Below, in pieces: positions 16,868-26,151 of a stretch of 64,000 nucleotides of DNA (position 1 is its first letter; the number at the start of each line of letters is the position of its first letter). The stretch covers positions 90,527 to 154,526 of the forward strand of contig JAIQFS010000010.1 of assembly GCA_020073145.1 (NCBI GenBank). Reading direction: 5' to 3'. The notes under the pieces were generated by a model that had not been told where the DNA came from, ran no database searches, and saw nothing but the letters and a program-made list of their open reading frames with translations. The position numbers and the translations under genes were made by a program. This DNA comes from Terriglobia bacterium (lineage in GTDB: Bacteria; Acidobacteriota; Terriglobia; Bryobacterales; Bryobacteraceae).

Positions 16868-18526
16868 TCAATCCGGCATCAACGCGAAGGTCCAGACCGA
16901 ACCGCCGGCCGGCACTTTGCTCGCCGCATAACGGTTGGCCAGAGTGCCCCCGAGCCCCGACACAACGGTCACGTACTGGCGGCCTTTGAAGGTGTAGGTA
17001 ATGGCCGTCGAGTTGATGCTCGATCCCGTCTTGAACTGCCACAGCGTTTGGCCCGTGTCCTGGTCGAGCGCGAGGAACTCGCCGGTCAATTTGCCGGTGA
17101 ACACCAGGCCGCCGCCAGTCGCCAGCATTCCGGCCGAACTGGGCAAATCAGTCAACGCCACTTCCCATTTTTTCCCGCCGCTCAGCGGATCGATCGCCGC
17201 GAAATGTCCGAAGACATCGCTGGCCCGTGAGTCCGGAAAACGCGCGTTGACGCCGGTCGTCGTACCGCCCTTGACCGGCGGCCGCGGCGTCGCGAGCTGC
17301 TGGATGCGCGGCACGTTCCACGTGCTCGCGTAAATCAGGCCCGTATTCGGATTGAACGCGATCGGCACGGCGTTCGTTCCGCGCGACGGCCAGATCTCCA
17401 CTTCTTCGCCGGCGGCGAACCTCTTGTAAATGTCCGTCAGCACCGGCCTCCCGCTGACCGGGTCGATGCCGCTCGCCCAATTGACCTTGACGTAAGGGTG
17501 CACGGCGATCAGCTTGCAGTTGGTGCGGTCCAGAACGTAGAGGAATCCGTTCTTATTCGCCTGGATCATCACCTTGCGGGGCCGGCCGTTCACCTGGAGG
17601 TCCGCCAGCACCTGCTCGTCAGTGGCGTCGACGTCATACACATCGTTGGGCGTGTATTGGAAGTAGCAAGCCACCTCGCCCGTCTTCGGGCGGATGGCGA
17701 GCACGCTATTGGTGAATAGGCTGTCCAGGCCCTCGCGAGACCTGGGATCGTAGGGCTCCGCGTTGCCCGTTCCCCAGTACACCAGATCCAGTTGCGGATC
17801 GTAGGAGCCGGAGCGCCACGTCGGACCTCCTCCCTGCGACCAGGCATCGGTATTCTTCGGCCATGTCTCGGAACCGGGCTCGCCAGGCGCCGGAATGGTG
17901 TAACGCCGCCACAGCTTTTTCCCGGTCTCCGGATCCCAGCCATCCAGAAAACCGCGCGTGGTCGACTCTCCGCCCGCCACTCCCGAAATCAGAACGCCGT
18001 TGGCCACAATCGGCCCGCCGGTGGCATAATAGCCCTCGCTCGCATCCGCGAATTTCTGGTTCCAGATCTGCTGGCCGGTCTTCATGTCAAGGGCCAGCAC
18101 ATGATTGTCCACCGTCACCCGAAAGAGCCTGCCGTTAAAGATGGTCGCCGCGCCCCGGTGAAACCCGATTCGCTTGATCCCTGGTTCGAGTTCCACCGGC
18201 GTCCGCCAGATTTGCCGGCCGGTTTCCACGTCGATGGCGAAGCTCCACTTGCCATTGATCGCGTACAGGACGCCGTTGTAGATGGTGGGCGCCGCCAATT
18301 CGCCCTGGTCGTTCATCAGGCTCGTGCTCCAGATGGGCACCAGCCGCTTTACATTCGATTGGTTGATTTGCGCAAGCGGGCTGTAGCTCTTTCGGTCATA
18401 GCCCATGCTCTCGGTGGTGACGTTGTCCGGATTTCTGCCATCGTGGACCAGTTCTTCCGTGGTTTGGGCCGTTCCCGGAACGCACCAAACTCCGAGCACC
18501 ATCGTCAGCAGCCAGACCTTGTTCAT
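16868..18526 (-). CDS. Exported PQQ-dependent alcohol dehydrogenase-like quinoprotein
   Basis: This 552-residue protein has a signal peptide (MNKVWLLTMVLGVWCVPGTAQ) and an eight-bladed quinoprotein propeller with repeated W-docking blades (TGRQIWRTPVELEPG, DPETGKKLW, TGQTLWQFKTG). The segment ISGVAGGESTTRGFLDG matches the PQQ/Ca2+ region of methanol/ethanol dehydrogenases. NDVYDVDATDEQVL holds the likely catalytic Asp. There is no C-terminal cytochrome domain, so electrons must pass to a separate cytochrome. It is periplasmic. The ATG at 18526 gives the cleanest signal peptide. Confidence 0.9.
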   Translation of the reverse strand: MNKVWLLTMVLGVWCVPGTAQTTEELVHDGRNPDNVTTESMGYDRKSYSPLAQINQSNVKRLVPIWSTSLMNDQGELAAPTIYNGVLYAINGKWSFAIDVETGRQIWRTPVELEPGIKRIGFHRGAATIFNGRLFRVTVDNHVLALDMKTGQQIWNQKFADASEGYYATGGPIVANGVLISGVAGGESTTRGFLDGWDPETGKKLWRRYTIPAPGEPGSETWPKNTDAWSQGGGPTWRSGSYDPQLDLVYWGTGNAEPYDPRSREGLDSLFTNSVLAIRPKTGEVACYFQYTPNDVYDVDATDEQVLADLQVNGRPRKVMIQANKNGFLYVLDRTNCKLIAVHPYVKVNWASGIDPVSGRPVLTDIYKRFAAGEEVEIWPSRGTNAVPIAFNPNTGLIYASTWNVPRIQQLATPRPPVKGGTTTGVNARFPDSRASDVFGHFAAIDPLSGGKKWEVALTDLPSSAGMLATGGGLVFTGKLTGEFLALDQDTGQTLWQFKTGSSINSTAITYTFKGRQYVTVVSGLGGTLANRYAASKVPAGGSVWTFALMPD

Positions 18527-18580
18527 GATCGGCCTCCCCCGCACCGCATCAGCCTATCAAAAAACAGAAGTGGCGGCGTA

Positions 18581-18604
18581 GGCGAGCGTCCGCCGGCGCT
18601 CGCC
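18581..18604 (-). terminator. Stem-loop between the DinB and PQQ dehydrogenase genes
   Basis: The 8-bp arms GGCGAGCG and CGCTCGCC have an 8-nt loop. On the minus strand a run of six T follows some 14 nt later, so this is at best a weak terminator or attenuator after the DinB gene. Confidence 0.4.
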
Positions 18605-18644
18605 CATTCCGCGCTCTGTGACCCAAGATCGGCGCTGACCCTGA

Positions 18645-19211
18645 TTACTTGCGCGGCCCGCGCGGCTCTGACGCTGGCGGCACGATATTCTTGATGCGCA
18701 GATACGTGACCATACTTCCGTAGATCTCGTTGTTGTGGCCGTAATTGAGCATCAGCAACGCCATCCGAAGATTCTTGGTCTGCCGCCCATTCTCCTGGGT
18801 GATGTCGATCGTCTCGGCGCCGGCAGCGTCGGTCAGCGCGCCGTACACGCCGTCACAGTAGGCGAATGCGTCGCTCAGCGCTTTCATGAATTCGGCTTTG
18901 CTGGCGAGCTTTTCCAGATTTTTCCCGGCGTTGGGATTCGGCTCGCCCTTGGCCTGAGAGCACCACAGAAAGTTGAAGTTCGCCACATGGCCCACCTGCT
19001 GGCCGAAGGTGCGCACTTCCTCCTGCGTCCCCGGGCGCAGCCCGTAGTTCTCCTCCGGCATCTTCTCGGCGGTTCGGGTAATCGTATTGTGATTGCGCGT
19101 ATACGCGTCGCGAAGCCATGTGGACAGCGGGTTGGCCGAAGACGGCTGGCCGCTCTGCGCGAAGGCGGGAGCGGCCAGCAAGGACAAGGAAACGATGATG
19201 AAGAGCTTCAT
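18645..19211 (-). CDS. Exported DinB-like four-helix protein
   Basis: The 188-residue protein has a signal peptide (MKLFIIVSLSLLAAPAFAQ) and a DinB/YfiT-type helical core, with metal-ligand candidates H in QVGHVANFN and H in NYGHNNEIYGS. DinB-superfamily proteins are often metal-dependent thiol-transferase-like enzymes. Exported versions are common in Acidobacteriota and uncharacterised. It lies on the same strand as the PQQ dehydrogenase and the PEBP gene. Confidence 0.82.
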   Translation of the reverse strand: MKLFIIVSLSLLAAPAFAQSGQPSSANPLSTWLRDAYTRNHNTITRTAEKMPEENYGLRPGTQEEVRTFGQQVGHVANFNFLWCSQAKGEPNPNAGKNLEKLASKAEFMKALSDAFAYCDGVYGALTDAAGAETIDITQENGRQTKNLRMALLMLNYGHNNEIYGSMVTYLRIKNIVPPASEPRGPRK

Positions 19212-19246
19212 GACTCTCTCCTCCTGCGGGGAAGCCAGGCGCGATC

Positions 19247-19867
19247 CTATTGCGGCGGAGCGTGAAAACGCCCCACGTAGGCGGCCTTGCCAATGACGTG
19301 GCCATCCATCGCCTTGATCAGATCCTCACGCGTGGTATTGGCGGGCAGATTCAGCTTCGTATCCAGCGCGTAAAACTCGAACACGTAGTGATGGAACGGC
19401 CCCGGACCGGCGCCCGGTCCGAAATAAGCTCCGGGATTTCCGCCCCGATTCGCGATGCCGGGACCGTTTCGAGTCCCATCGGCCAAGTCGCCCGCGCCTA
19501 ATGCCTCTGGCAATCCCTTGGCGCTGCCGGGGATGTTGAACGCAGACCAGTGCAACGTGTCGGTTGTGGTTTTGTTGGTGGAATTCTCAATGTCATGGAA
19601 AATCACGGCGTAGGTTTGCAGAGCCTCCGGCGCGGCGGCCGGTTCGGTGCCTTGCATCCAGTGAAACTCGAAGGCCGGGGACTTATTTCCGCCGCGGCCG
19701 GCATTCACCATGGGCACTTCGCCGCCATCCGGCCAGGCCGTCGAGGTGACCGAAAGCACGATCCGCGGCGGACCGCCTTTTCGCGCTCCGGGTCCTTGCG
19801 CCATGACCAGGGCGCTCGATGACAGGCCGACGATCGCGGACAGCAAAATTTGTTGCGTTCTCTTCAT
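19247..19867 (-). CDS. Exported phosphatidylethanolamine-binding/Raf-kinase-inhibitor-like protein (YbhB/YbcL)
   Basis: From the ATG at 19867 the product is 206 residues with a signal peptide (KRTQQILLSAIVGLSSSALVMAQ). The PEBP fold is seen in SPAFEFHW, TYAVIFHDIENSTNKTTTDTLHW, the GPGP...HHYVFEFYALD core and a typical ending with NTTREDLIKAMDGHVIGKA. Bacterial members are periplasmic or cytoplasmic with poorly defined roles, perhaps in small-molecule or phospholipid binding. AGGAG with 8-nt spacing selects this ATG over one three codons upstream of the hydrophobic core. Confidence 0.9.
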   Translation of the reverse strand: MKRTQQILLSAIVGLSSSALVMAQGPGARKGGPPRIVLSVTSTAWPDGGEVPMVNAGRGGNKSPAFEFHWMQGTEPAAAPEALQTYAVIFHDIENSTNKTTTDTLHWSAFNIPGSAKGLPEALGAGDLADGTRNGPGIANRGGNPGAYFGPGAGPGPFHHYVFEFYALDTKLNLPANTTREDLIKAMDGHVIGKAAYVGRFHAPPQ

Positions 19868-19960
19868 TGGCATTTCTCCTGAACTAAAGATCCACAGACT
19901 GCTCATGTTGTAGTGTATCCGAGACGCGTCTCCAATAGCGGCCGGCTTCTGTGCCAGAAT

Positions 19961-20827
19961 ATGGAAACGCCGATGAGACCGGTCCCTCGATCCGCAATCC
20001 GTGTGTTCGTTTTTCTCGCTGTGGCGCCAGGCACGCTCGTGGGACAGTGGCCGGCATACCCAACGCCTGGGGTTCCCAGGTTACCCGGCGGGCAGCCGAA
20101 TCTGAACGGGCCCGCCCCGAGAACCGCATACGGCAAGCCGGATTTTTCCGGAATCTGGAGGTTCGTCGATAGCCCCGATTCGCGGCCGGGGCCGCCGCCT
20201 CCCGCGGGGGTGGGCACCATTGGCATCGGCCTGCGCGTTCCGGGATTGAATCAGTTCTTCGATATCGGCTCGATGCTCCAGGACGGCCTCCCCTTCCAAC
20301 CGTGGGCGGCGACTCTTCGCAAAGAGCGGGCCGCGCAAAACAACAAGGACAATCCCGACGCGCATTGCCTGCCCCTCGGCCTGATGCAACTGCATACCCA
20401 CCCCGAACCGAGAAAGATCATCCAGAGTCCCGGTGTGATGGTCATGCTGTACGAAGCGAACGGAGGGGTCCGGCAGATCTTTACCGATGGGCGGCCCTTG
20501 CCCAAGAACGATCCGCAGCCGTCGTGGTATGGCTACTCCACGGGAAAGTGGGAGGGCGACACGCTGGTGGTGGAGACCATCGGCTTCCGCGACGATGTCT
20601 GGCTGGATGTCGAAGGCAGCCCGCTCACCGAAGCCGCCAAAATGACCGAGCGCTTCCGGCGCGTGAATTACGGGAATCTGGAAATCGAAATTACCGTCGA
20701 CGATCCGAAGGCCTATACCAAGCCGTGGACCGTCAAGGTGGGTCACCGCATCATGCTCGACACGGAGTTGATCGAATTCGTGTGCCAGGAAAATGAAAAG
20801 GACGCGGGACACTATGCCGGCAAGTAA
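19961..20827 (+). CDS. Exported protein of unknown function, acidobacterial type
   Basis: This 288-residue protein has an N-terminal signal segment (RVFVFLAVAPGTLVGQ) and then a proline-rich start that includes the phrase GKPDFSGIWR. The core contains DAHCLPLGLMQLHTHPEPRK, WYGYSTGKWEGDTLVVETIGF and TERFRRVNYGNLEIEI. Proteins of this pattern are frequent in Acidobacteriota near DUF6152 and quinoprotein genes, with no known activity. Two ATGs (19961, 19973) are possible. The PD40 gene overlaps its last 14 bases, implying co-expression. Confidence 0.7.
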   Translation: METPMRPVPRSAIRVFVFLAVAPGTLVGQWPAYPTPGVPRLPGGQPNLNGPAPRTAYGKPDFSGIWRFVDSPDSRPGPPPPAGVGTIGIGLRVPGLNQFFDIGSMLQDGLPFQPWAATLRKERAAQNNKDNPDAHCLPLGLMQLHTHPEPRKIIQSPGVMVMLYEANGGVRQIFTDGRPLPKNDPQPSWYGYSTGKWEGDTLVVETIGFRDDVWLDVEGSPLTEAAKMTERFRRVNYGNLEIEITVDDPKAYTKPWTVKVGHRIMLDTELIEFVCQENEKDAGHYAGK

Positions 20828-21773
20828 CGGGGCGCGGCGGAAAACCATTCCCGGCGTGCTTCTGGCAGCGCTCGCCGGTTGGTCGGTCTGGATTGCCGGC
20901 GCTCAGCAAGCGGGCGGCCCCGCGCGCAAGGAGCCGCCCCGAGGCGGCGTGGAAGGACGGCTGACCTGGTTCGACCGGCAAGGCAAGGTGCTCGGTAGAG
21001 CCGGAGAGCCGGGCTTGTATCGCACCCTCACCATCTCGCCGGACGGGAAGCGCGTGGCCTTTGAGCGCACCGATCCGCAGACTCAGAATCGCGACCTCTG
21101 GCTGCTCGATGTGGCGAGGGGAGCGACGGTTCGATTCACCTCGGACCCAGGCTGGGATGCCTTCCCCACCTGGTCTCCGGACGGAGGCCGCATTGTCTTC
21201 ACCTCCAACCGGGCCGGCGCCTTCGACCTGTACCAGAAGGCATCGACGGGCCCCGGAGCCGAGCAGTTGCTGTATTCCTCGAGCGAAGGGAAAGGCCCCA
21301 CCAGTTGGTCGCCCGACGAAAGATTTCTCCTGTATTACAGCATCGGCCAGCCGACCCACTTGCGTCTCCTGACCGTCACTGGTCCCGCCGATCGCAAACC
21401 GGTGCCTCTGGTCGATCCCCGGTTCAGCAGCATCACCGGCAGATTCTCACCGGACGGACATTGGATTGTTTACAACTCCAACGAATCCGGCCGCAGTGAG
21501 GTTTCCGTGCGGCCGTTCGACGCGGCCACGGGCGCCGCCGGCGACCCGATTGTCGTGACCCAGGGAGGCGGCGGAACCCCTCTGTGGCGCGGCGACGGCA
21601 AGGAGATCTTCTACATCGCCCCGGATGGCACCGCAACCGCGTTGGAAGTGACGACTGGAAGCGCGTTTCACGCGGGAGTTCCGAAGCCCTTGTTCCCGGT
21701 GCCCTCCGGCGTGCTCTTCTGGGACGTCTCTCCGGACGGCCAGCGGTTCCTGATGCCGGCGCCCGACCGGTAG
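20814..21773 (+). CDS. Exported PD40/WD40-like beta-propeller protein
   Basis: This 319-residue protein has a signal segment (IPGVLLAALAGWSVWIAGAQQ), then TolB/PD40 propeller repeats (TISPDGKRVAFERTD, TWSPDGGRIVFTSN, SWSPDERFLLYYS, RFSPDGHWIVYNSN, DVSPDGQRFLM). The blades closely resemble the extracytoplasmic propeller of acidobacterial Ser/Thr kinases, but no kinase domain is attached. It may be a binding module left from, or co-opted from, such a kinase. The start overlaps the end of the preceding gene. Confidence 0.78.
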   Translation: MPASNGARRKTIPGVLLAALAGWSVWIAGAQQAGGPARKEPPRGGVEGRLTWFDRQGKVLGRAGEPGLYRTLTISPDGKRVAFERTDPQTQNRDLWLLDVARGATVRFTSDPGWDAFPTWSPDGGRIVFTSNRAGAFDLYQKASTGPGAEQLLYSSSEGKGPTSWSPDERFLLYYSIGQPTHLRLLTVTGPADRKPVPLVDPRFSSITGRFSPDGHWIVYNSNESGRSEVSVRPFDAATGAAGDPIVVTQGGGGTPLWRGDGKEIFYIAPDGTATALEVTTGSAFHAGVPKPLFPVPSGVLFWDVSPDGQRFLMPAPDR

Positions 21774-21794
21774 GATAACGGCCTCGATCAGGAT

Positions 21795-21831
21795 CCCGTT
21801 CTTGACAGACTCCCGTTCTTGATAAGATATT
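21795..21831 (+). promoter_or_regulatory. Candidate promoter with 11-bp direct repeats upstream of iorAB-like genes
   Basis: TTGACA at 21802-21807 is followed by an AT-rich -10 candidate within GATAAGATATTTT (21821-21833). The 11-mer CCCGTTCTTGA occurs twice (21795-21805 and 21812-21822) and covers the -35 box. The exact -10 is unsettled, because spacing is 15-18 nt depending on the choice. Confidence 0.5.
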
Positions 21832-21862
21832 TTCACATCGTCCGCACTCGGAAGGAGATTGC

Positions 21863-22387
21863 ATGGCTACCATTCTTGTCAACGGAGTCCGGCGCGAAGT
21901 GCAAGCGCCCGCCGACACTCCGCTCCTCTACGTTCTGCGCAATGATCTCGAGCTCTCCGGACCGCAGTTCGGGTGCGGGCTCGCGCAGTGCGGGGCCTGC
22001 TCGGTCCTGCTCGACGGCAAGGAAATCCGGTCCTGCATCACCCCGCTCTCGGCGGCCGGTAATAAAGAAATCACTACCCTCGAAGGGCTGCCGGCGCGGT
22101 GGGCGCAGCAAAAGGGACTCTCCGCGGCCAACGCCGCGAAGACCCTGCACCCCGTGCAGCAGGCGTGGATCGAAGAACAAACGCCCCTCTGCGGCTTCTG
22201 CCAGAACGGCATGATGATCAAGGCGACCGAGCTGCTGGAGCGTACGGCCACCCCGACCGTCGCCGAAATCAAGGAGGCGTTCACCACTTCCGGTCCCTCG
22301 CCGCATCTCTGCCGCTGCGGCAGCTACGCGGCCATTCTCGATGCCGTGCAACGCGCCGGCGCCTTGATGGCGAAAGGAGGCAAGTGA
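21863..22387 (+). CDS. iorA: Isoquinoline 1-oxidoreductase-type [2Fe-2S] small subunit
   Basis: The 174-residue subunit has the two iron-sulfur domains of the xanthine-oxidase superfamily. The plant-ferredoxin-type cluster is CGLAQCGACSVLLDG with a later RSC (about 50-75), and the helical-domain cluster is CGFCQNGMM...CRCGSY (about 110-155). It passes electrons from the molybdenum centre to an acceptor such as a cytochrome. AAGGAGA sits just before the ATG. The large subunit overlaps by one base. The substrate may be an N-heterocycle or aldehyde, and the family name does not prove isoquinoline. Confidence 0.9.
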   Translation: MATILVNGVRREVQAPADTPLLYVLRNDLELSGPQFGCGLAQCGACSVLLDGKEIRSCITPLSAAGNKEITTLEGLPARWAQQKGLSAANAAKTLHPVQQAWIEEQTPLCGFCQNGMMIKATELLERTATPTVAEIKEAFTTSGPSPHLCRCGSYAAILDAVQRAGALMAKGGK

Positions 22388-24744
22388 TGGCGGAGCTCAA
22401 CGAGAAAAATGCGAAATCCGTCCAAGTGTTTGGCGCCACCCTCACGCGGCGTCAGGTCGTCCAATCGGGCGGCGCCCTGCTCGTGGGCTTCGGCATGGCC
22501 GGCTCCGGCGTCTGGAGCAAAGCCGCTCGCGCGGCCGTCCCCGAGAACACGCTCGACCCCTCCCTGCCCGGTTCGTGGATTGAGATTCATCCCGATAACA
22601 CCATCCTGATTCGCACGGGCAAGAGCGATTTCGGCCAGGGCACCACCTATACCGCCTACCGGCAGATTGTGGCCGAAGAGCTGAACGCGCGATTCGAGGC
22701 CATTACTACGGTGGTGATGGGAGACACCGACCGCACGCCCGATGGCAGCGGCGCTTTCGATTTTCTCGGCCGCGGAACACCGAACATCCGCAAAGCGGCG
22801 GCCTATACCTATCAAGCTCTGCTCGATCTGGCGTCAAAGCGGCTGGGCGTTCCCAAAGACCGGCTCGCCGCCAAAGACGGGGTGGTCTCGGGCGGCGGCA
22901 AACGCATGTCCTATGGGGAGCTCGTGAAGGGCCAGCAACTGCAGCTCACCATCCCGGTCTCTGGCGACCTTACCAGCCCCATGGGCCTGACCGTCACCGG
23001 CAACCCGCCGATGAAAGGCGTCAGCGACTACACCATCATCGGCAAGTCGCATCGGAACTCGGTGATCGCGTCCAAAGTCGCGGCGCGCGAGCAATGGGCT
23101 ACGGATGTTCGCCTGCCCGGAATGTTGCACGCGCGCATGGTGCACCCCAAGACGCTGGGGTCGACGCTGGTTTCCGCCGGAGCAGTGGACAAGAAACGCT
23201 TTCCCAACGCGCAGGTCGTCGTGAAAGGCAATCTCGTGGGAGTCGTCGCTCCCACCGAATGGGAGGCCATCCGGGCCGCGGAACAGGTGGCCGGCGCCAC
23301 AAAATGGTCGGACTGGAAAGGCCTGCCGGGTGATGGGAACCTGCTCGACCACTTACGCAAAGCCGACTGGACCACCACCGCCGTTACCAAGAGCGACAAG
23401 GCCCGCGGAGACGTGGCGCCGGCCTTGGCGGGCGCCGCCAAGAAACTCTCGGCCACCTACGAGTTTCCCTTTCTGAAGCACGCCCCGATCGGACCGACCA
23501 TGGCTTTGGCGGATGCCCGTCCGGATGGGACCGTACACATCTACACACATAACCAAAACCCGCAGGCGCTTCGCGGCGAAATTGCAAAGATGCTCGGCGC
23601 ACCGATCGACCAGATTGTGGTGCGCACCTTCTCCGGCGCAGGCCACTACGGAAGATCGAATGGCGGTAATGCCGGAGCCGAAGATGAAGCCGTCCTCTTG
23701 TCGAAAGCGGTGGGCCGGCCGGTGCGCGTGCAGTGGATGCGGCCGGAGGACTTCCAGTGGTCCACGCAGTCGCCCGCTGCCATCGCCGATATCGAAATCG
23801 GTCTGGATGCCAAGGGCAAGATGGTGGCGTATCAGGTGGACCACTACATGCCCGCGATGCAGGATGACCGGCCGGTTGGCGCGATCCTCGCCGGCCTGCC
23901 CACCATGGCGGCACCCAACGAGAAAGGGGATTTCATCGGCTCCACCGTCAACGGGCTTTCCGATCCCTGGATCTATGACGGCGTTGCGGTTCTGGCGGAG
24001 CGCGGCCATGGAACCTTCCAGATCGGCCAGAAGGAATCGCCGCTCGCCATCGGACTTCGCGATCACAGCATGCGGACTCCGGGACAGTTCCAGCAGAACT
24101 ACCCGCGCGAACTGGCGGTCAGCGAAGCCGCCGCGCTGGCCGGCGCCGACGCCATCCAATTCCGCATCGACCACGCCACTGAAGATCGTGCCATCGGCGT
24201 GCTGAAGGCGGTCCGCGACGCATCGAAGTGGCAGACGCGCTCTTCGCCCATTGCCAGCCCGGTATCGACAGGCGACAAGCCGGCGCGCGGCCGTGGCGTC
24301 TCGGTGATGTTCCGCTCGGGAACCTATTGGGCGTGCGTCTGCGAAATCGCTGTGACTCCCGCGACGGGCGTGATTCAAGTCGAGAGGTACACCATCGCCG
24401 TGGACCCCGGTATCGTCGTCAACCCCATGCAGCTGAGGCGGCAGGTGCAAGGCGGAGCCGTGATGGGGATCAGCCATGCGCTGCTGGAAGAAGCGAAGTT
24501 CGACGAGAGCGGAATCACGGCCCGCGACTGGCGGACGTATCCGATTCTGACGATGGCCGATATTCCGGAGATCCAGGTCGTGCTCCTCCACAAGCCGGAG
24601 GTCGGTTCTTATGGCGGCGGATCGGAAGCCGCGAATGCGCTGGCCGCGCCCGCCATCGCCGCGGCGTTATTTGACGCCACTGGAAAAGTTGCCCGGCGGC
24701 TTCCCTTGAAGCCGGCGTATGTGCAGGCCCTGCTGAAGGCCTGA
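22387..24744 (+). CDS. iorB: Isoquinoline 1-oxidoreductase-type molybdopterin large subunit
   Basis: The 785-residue subunit binds molybdopterin cytosine dinucleotide in this family. A Tat-like signal (TRRQVVQSGGALLVGFGMAG) indicates export as a folded heterodimer, since the small subunit has none. Family blocks include EIHPDNTILIRTGKSDFGQG, RTFSGAGHYGRSNGGNAGAEDEA, a variant VNPMQLRRQVQGGAVMGISHALLEE, and the C-terminal GGGSEAANALAAPAIAAA with the probable catalytic Glu. The TGATG overlap with the small-subunit gene shows coupling. An electron acceptor is not in this operon. Confidence 0.92.
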   Translation: MAELNEKNAKSVQVFGATLTRRQVVQSGGALLVGFGMAGSGVWSKAARAAVPENTLDPSLPGSWIEIHPDNTILIRTGKSDFGQGTTYTAYRQIVAEELNARFEAITTVVMGDTDRTPDGSGAFDFLGRGTPNIRKAAAYTYQALLDLASKRLGVPKDRLAAKDGVVSGGGKRMSYGELVKGQQLQLTIPVSGDLTSPMGLTVTGNPPMKGVSDYTIIGKSHRNSVIASKVAAREQWATDVRLPGMLHARMVHPKTLGSTLVSAGAVDKKRFPNAQVVVKGNLVGVVAPTEWEAIRAAEQVAGATKWSDWKGLPGDGNLLDHLRKADWTTTAVTKSDKARGDVAPALAGAAKKLSATYEFPFLKHAPIGPTMALADARPDGTVHIYTHNQNPQALRGEIAKMLGAPIDQIVVRTFSGAGHYGRSNGGNAGAEDEAVLLSKAVGRPVRVQWMRPEDFQWSTQSPAAIADIEIGLDAKGKMVAYQVDHYMPAMQDDRPVGAILAGLPTMAAPNEKGDFIGSTVNGLSDPWIYDGVAVLAERGHGTFQIGQKESPLAIGLRDHSMRTPGQFQQNYPRELAVSEAAALAGADAIQFRIDHATEDRAIGVLKAVRDASKWQTRSSPIASPVSTGDKPARGRGVSVMFRSGTYWACVCEIAVTPATGVIQVERYTIAVDPGIVVNPMQLRRQVQGGAVMGISHALLEEAKFDESGITARDWRTYPILTMADIPEIQVVLLHKPEVGSYGGGSEAANALAAPAIAAALFDATGKVARRLPLKPAYVQALLKA

Positions 24745-24810
24745 GCGGCGAGAGCTGAAACCGATTCGCGCGATCGAAGGCAGGTGTCGCCGGCCCTCGG
24801 AGACGGCCCG

Positions 24811-26133
24811 CTACTCGAGTTGCTCTTGCGCGCGGGTCTCGATCCGGGGCCGCAGAAATCCGAACAGAAGCGCCAGTAAACCCGCGACGCCGACAATCAG
24901 CATCAGCCAGCGCAGGCCGTGCGCCAGCAGCGCGGCGCTCAGCGTGGGCCACTGGAAAGGAAATTGGCGGAGACGGTCCCATCGCTCCGTCATCCAATGC
25001 CAGCCCGTGTGAGCGACCAGCGCCGAGAGAATGATCGTGCCCATGCGCTCGGCGACCGCATAGCGGAACAGGCCTTCCAGCAGCGGGATGGCCAGCAACA
25101 GCACCAGAAGTTGCCCCAGTTCGACTCCTACATTGAAAGACAACAGCGATGTCAGCAGATGCGAGCCCGCGAACTGCAGCGTCTGCCGCAGCGCGAATGA
25201 GAAGCCGAAGCCGTGGACCAGACCGAAGCCGAAGGCAATCATCCAGCGCCGGCCGACCGTGGCGCCCCCCACAATGTTCTCCAACGCCATGTAGAGGATG
25301 GAGGCGGCGATCAGCGTCTCGATGAGCGGAGGGAACCACAACGCATCCGGGCCGAGATCGTATGCCGAGGCGACGAGCGTGACGGAGTGCGCCACCGTGA
25401 ATGCCGTGACGATCGGGAGGAGCCCCCGAAACCGCCGGAACGGAATGACCAGGCAGAACAGAAACAGCAGATGGTCGGTGCCGCCCAGAATGTGAAAGAA
25501 CCCGGACCGCACGAATCGCAGGGCGGCTTGATACCAGCGCGGATCGAGGCGGACCAGGCCGGGGTCGCCCGTAAACTCGAAGGCGCGCACCACCCCGGTC
25601 GGTGGCAGAAAGCGGAGCACCGTGACCACGCGGAGGGCCAGCGTCGCCAGACCGGGATGGATGGAGAAATCAGATCGAGCCGATTGAATCGGATATTCGA
25701 ACCAGACATCTAGGAACGCCTGGTTCCAGAAAACATCGGTGGCATTCGGCAGGCGCGGCCCGTTGAGATGCGCCAGGGCCTGGTCGTAGGAGGCGAACGA
25801 GCGGTCGGACTCCAGGGAGACGTTCGCCTCCACCACTCGCGGCTTCGGCAAACGAACGCTGCCTTCGTCGATCTCAAGCGAGTCGGAAATCCACTGGGTT
25901 GCGGCGTCCTGCAGAAAGGCGCCGGCTCTGTCTAGATCCAGATAGCCCGGCCCGCGCTTCGGAAAATCGATGTCGCGCATGGCCTTGAGCGGCACGCGCA
26001 CCAGCAGATTCAGATGTGGTCCGGCGGGTTTAACGAACGCCTGGATGGTAATGGCATTAGGGATGTCGTGGGCGGCCGCCGGAAGAAGCGCGAAGAGAAA
26101 AGCGGCGAATGCCTGCTGCAACCGGTGAGTCAT
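24811..26133 (-). CDS. HupE/UreJ family membrane protein with N-terminal extracytoplasmic domain
   Basis: This 440-residue protein has a signal peptide (ending AAAHDI), an extracytoplasmic domain to about residue 205, then six or so membrane helices with the family motif GFFHILGGTDHLLFLFCLVIP and GFGLVHGFGFSFAL. HupE/UreJ relatives transport nickel or cobalt, but this two-domain branch is of unproven function. The conserved His and Asp residues in the helices would suit metal transfer. It converges on the molybdoenzyme genes, and the cytochrome c gene lies just upstream on the same strand. Confidence 0.85.
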   Translation of the reverse strand: MTHRLQQAFAAFLFALLPAAAHDIPNAITIQAFVKPAGPHLNLLVRVPLKAMRDIDFPKRGPGYLDLDRAGAFLQDAATQWISDSLEIDEGSVRLPKPRVVEANVSLESDRSFASYDQALAHLNGPRLPNATDVFWNQAFLDVWFEYPIQSARSDFSIHPGLATLALRVVTVLRFLPPTGVVRAFEFTGDPGLVRLDPRWYQAALRFVRSGFFHILGGTDHLLFLFCLVIPFRRFRGLLPIVTAFTVAHSVTLVASAYDLGPDALWFPPLIETLIAASILYMALENIVGGATVGRRWMIAFGFGLVHGFGFSFALRQTLQFAGSHLLTSLLSFNVGVELGQLLVLLLAIPLLEGLFRYAVAERMGTIILSALVAHTGWHWMTERWDRLRQFPFQWPTLSAALLAHGLRWLMLIVGVAGLLALLFGFLRPRIETRAQEQLE

Positions 26134-26151
26134 TCGATCCGAACCCGGGCC

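Noticed and set aside
23353..24591. Long minus-strand frame opposite the molybdoenzyme large subunit
   Set aside because: Antisense shadow without motifs.
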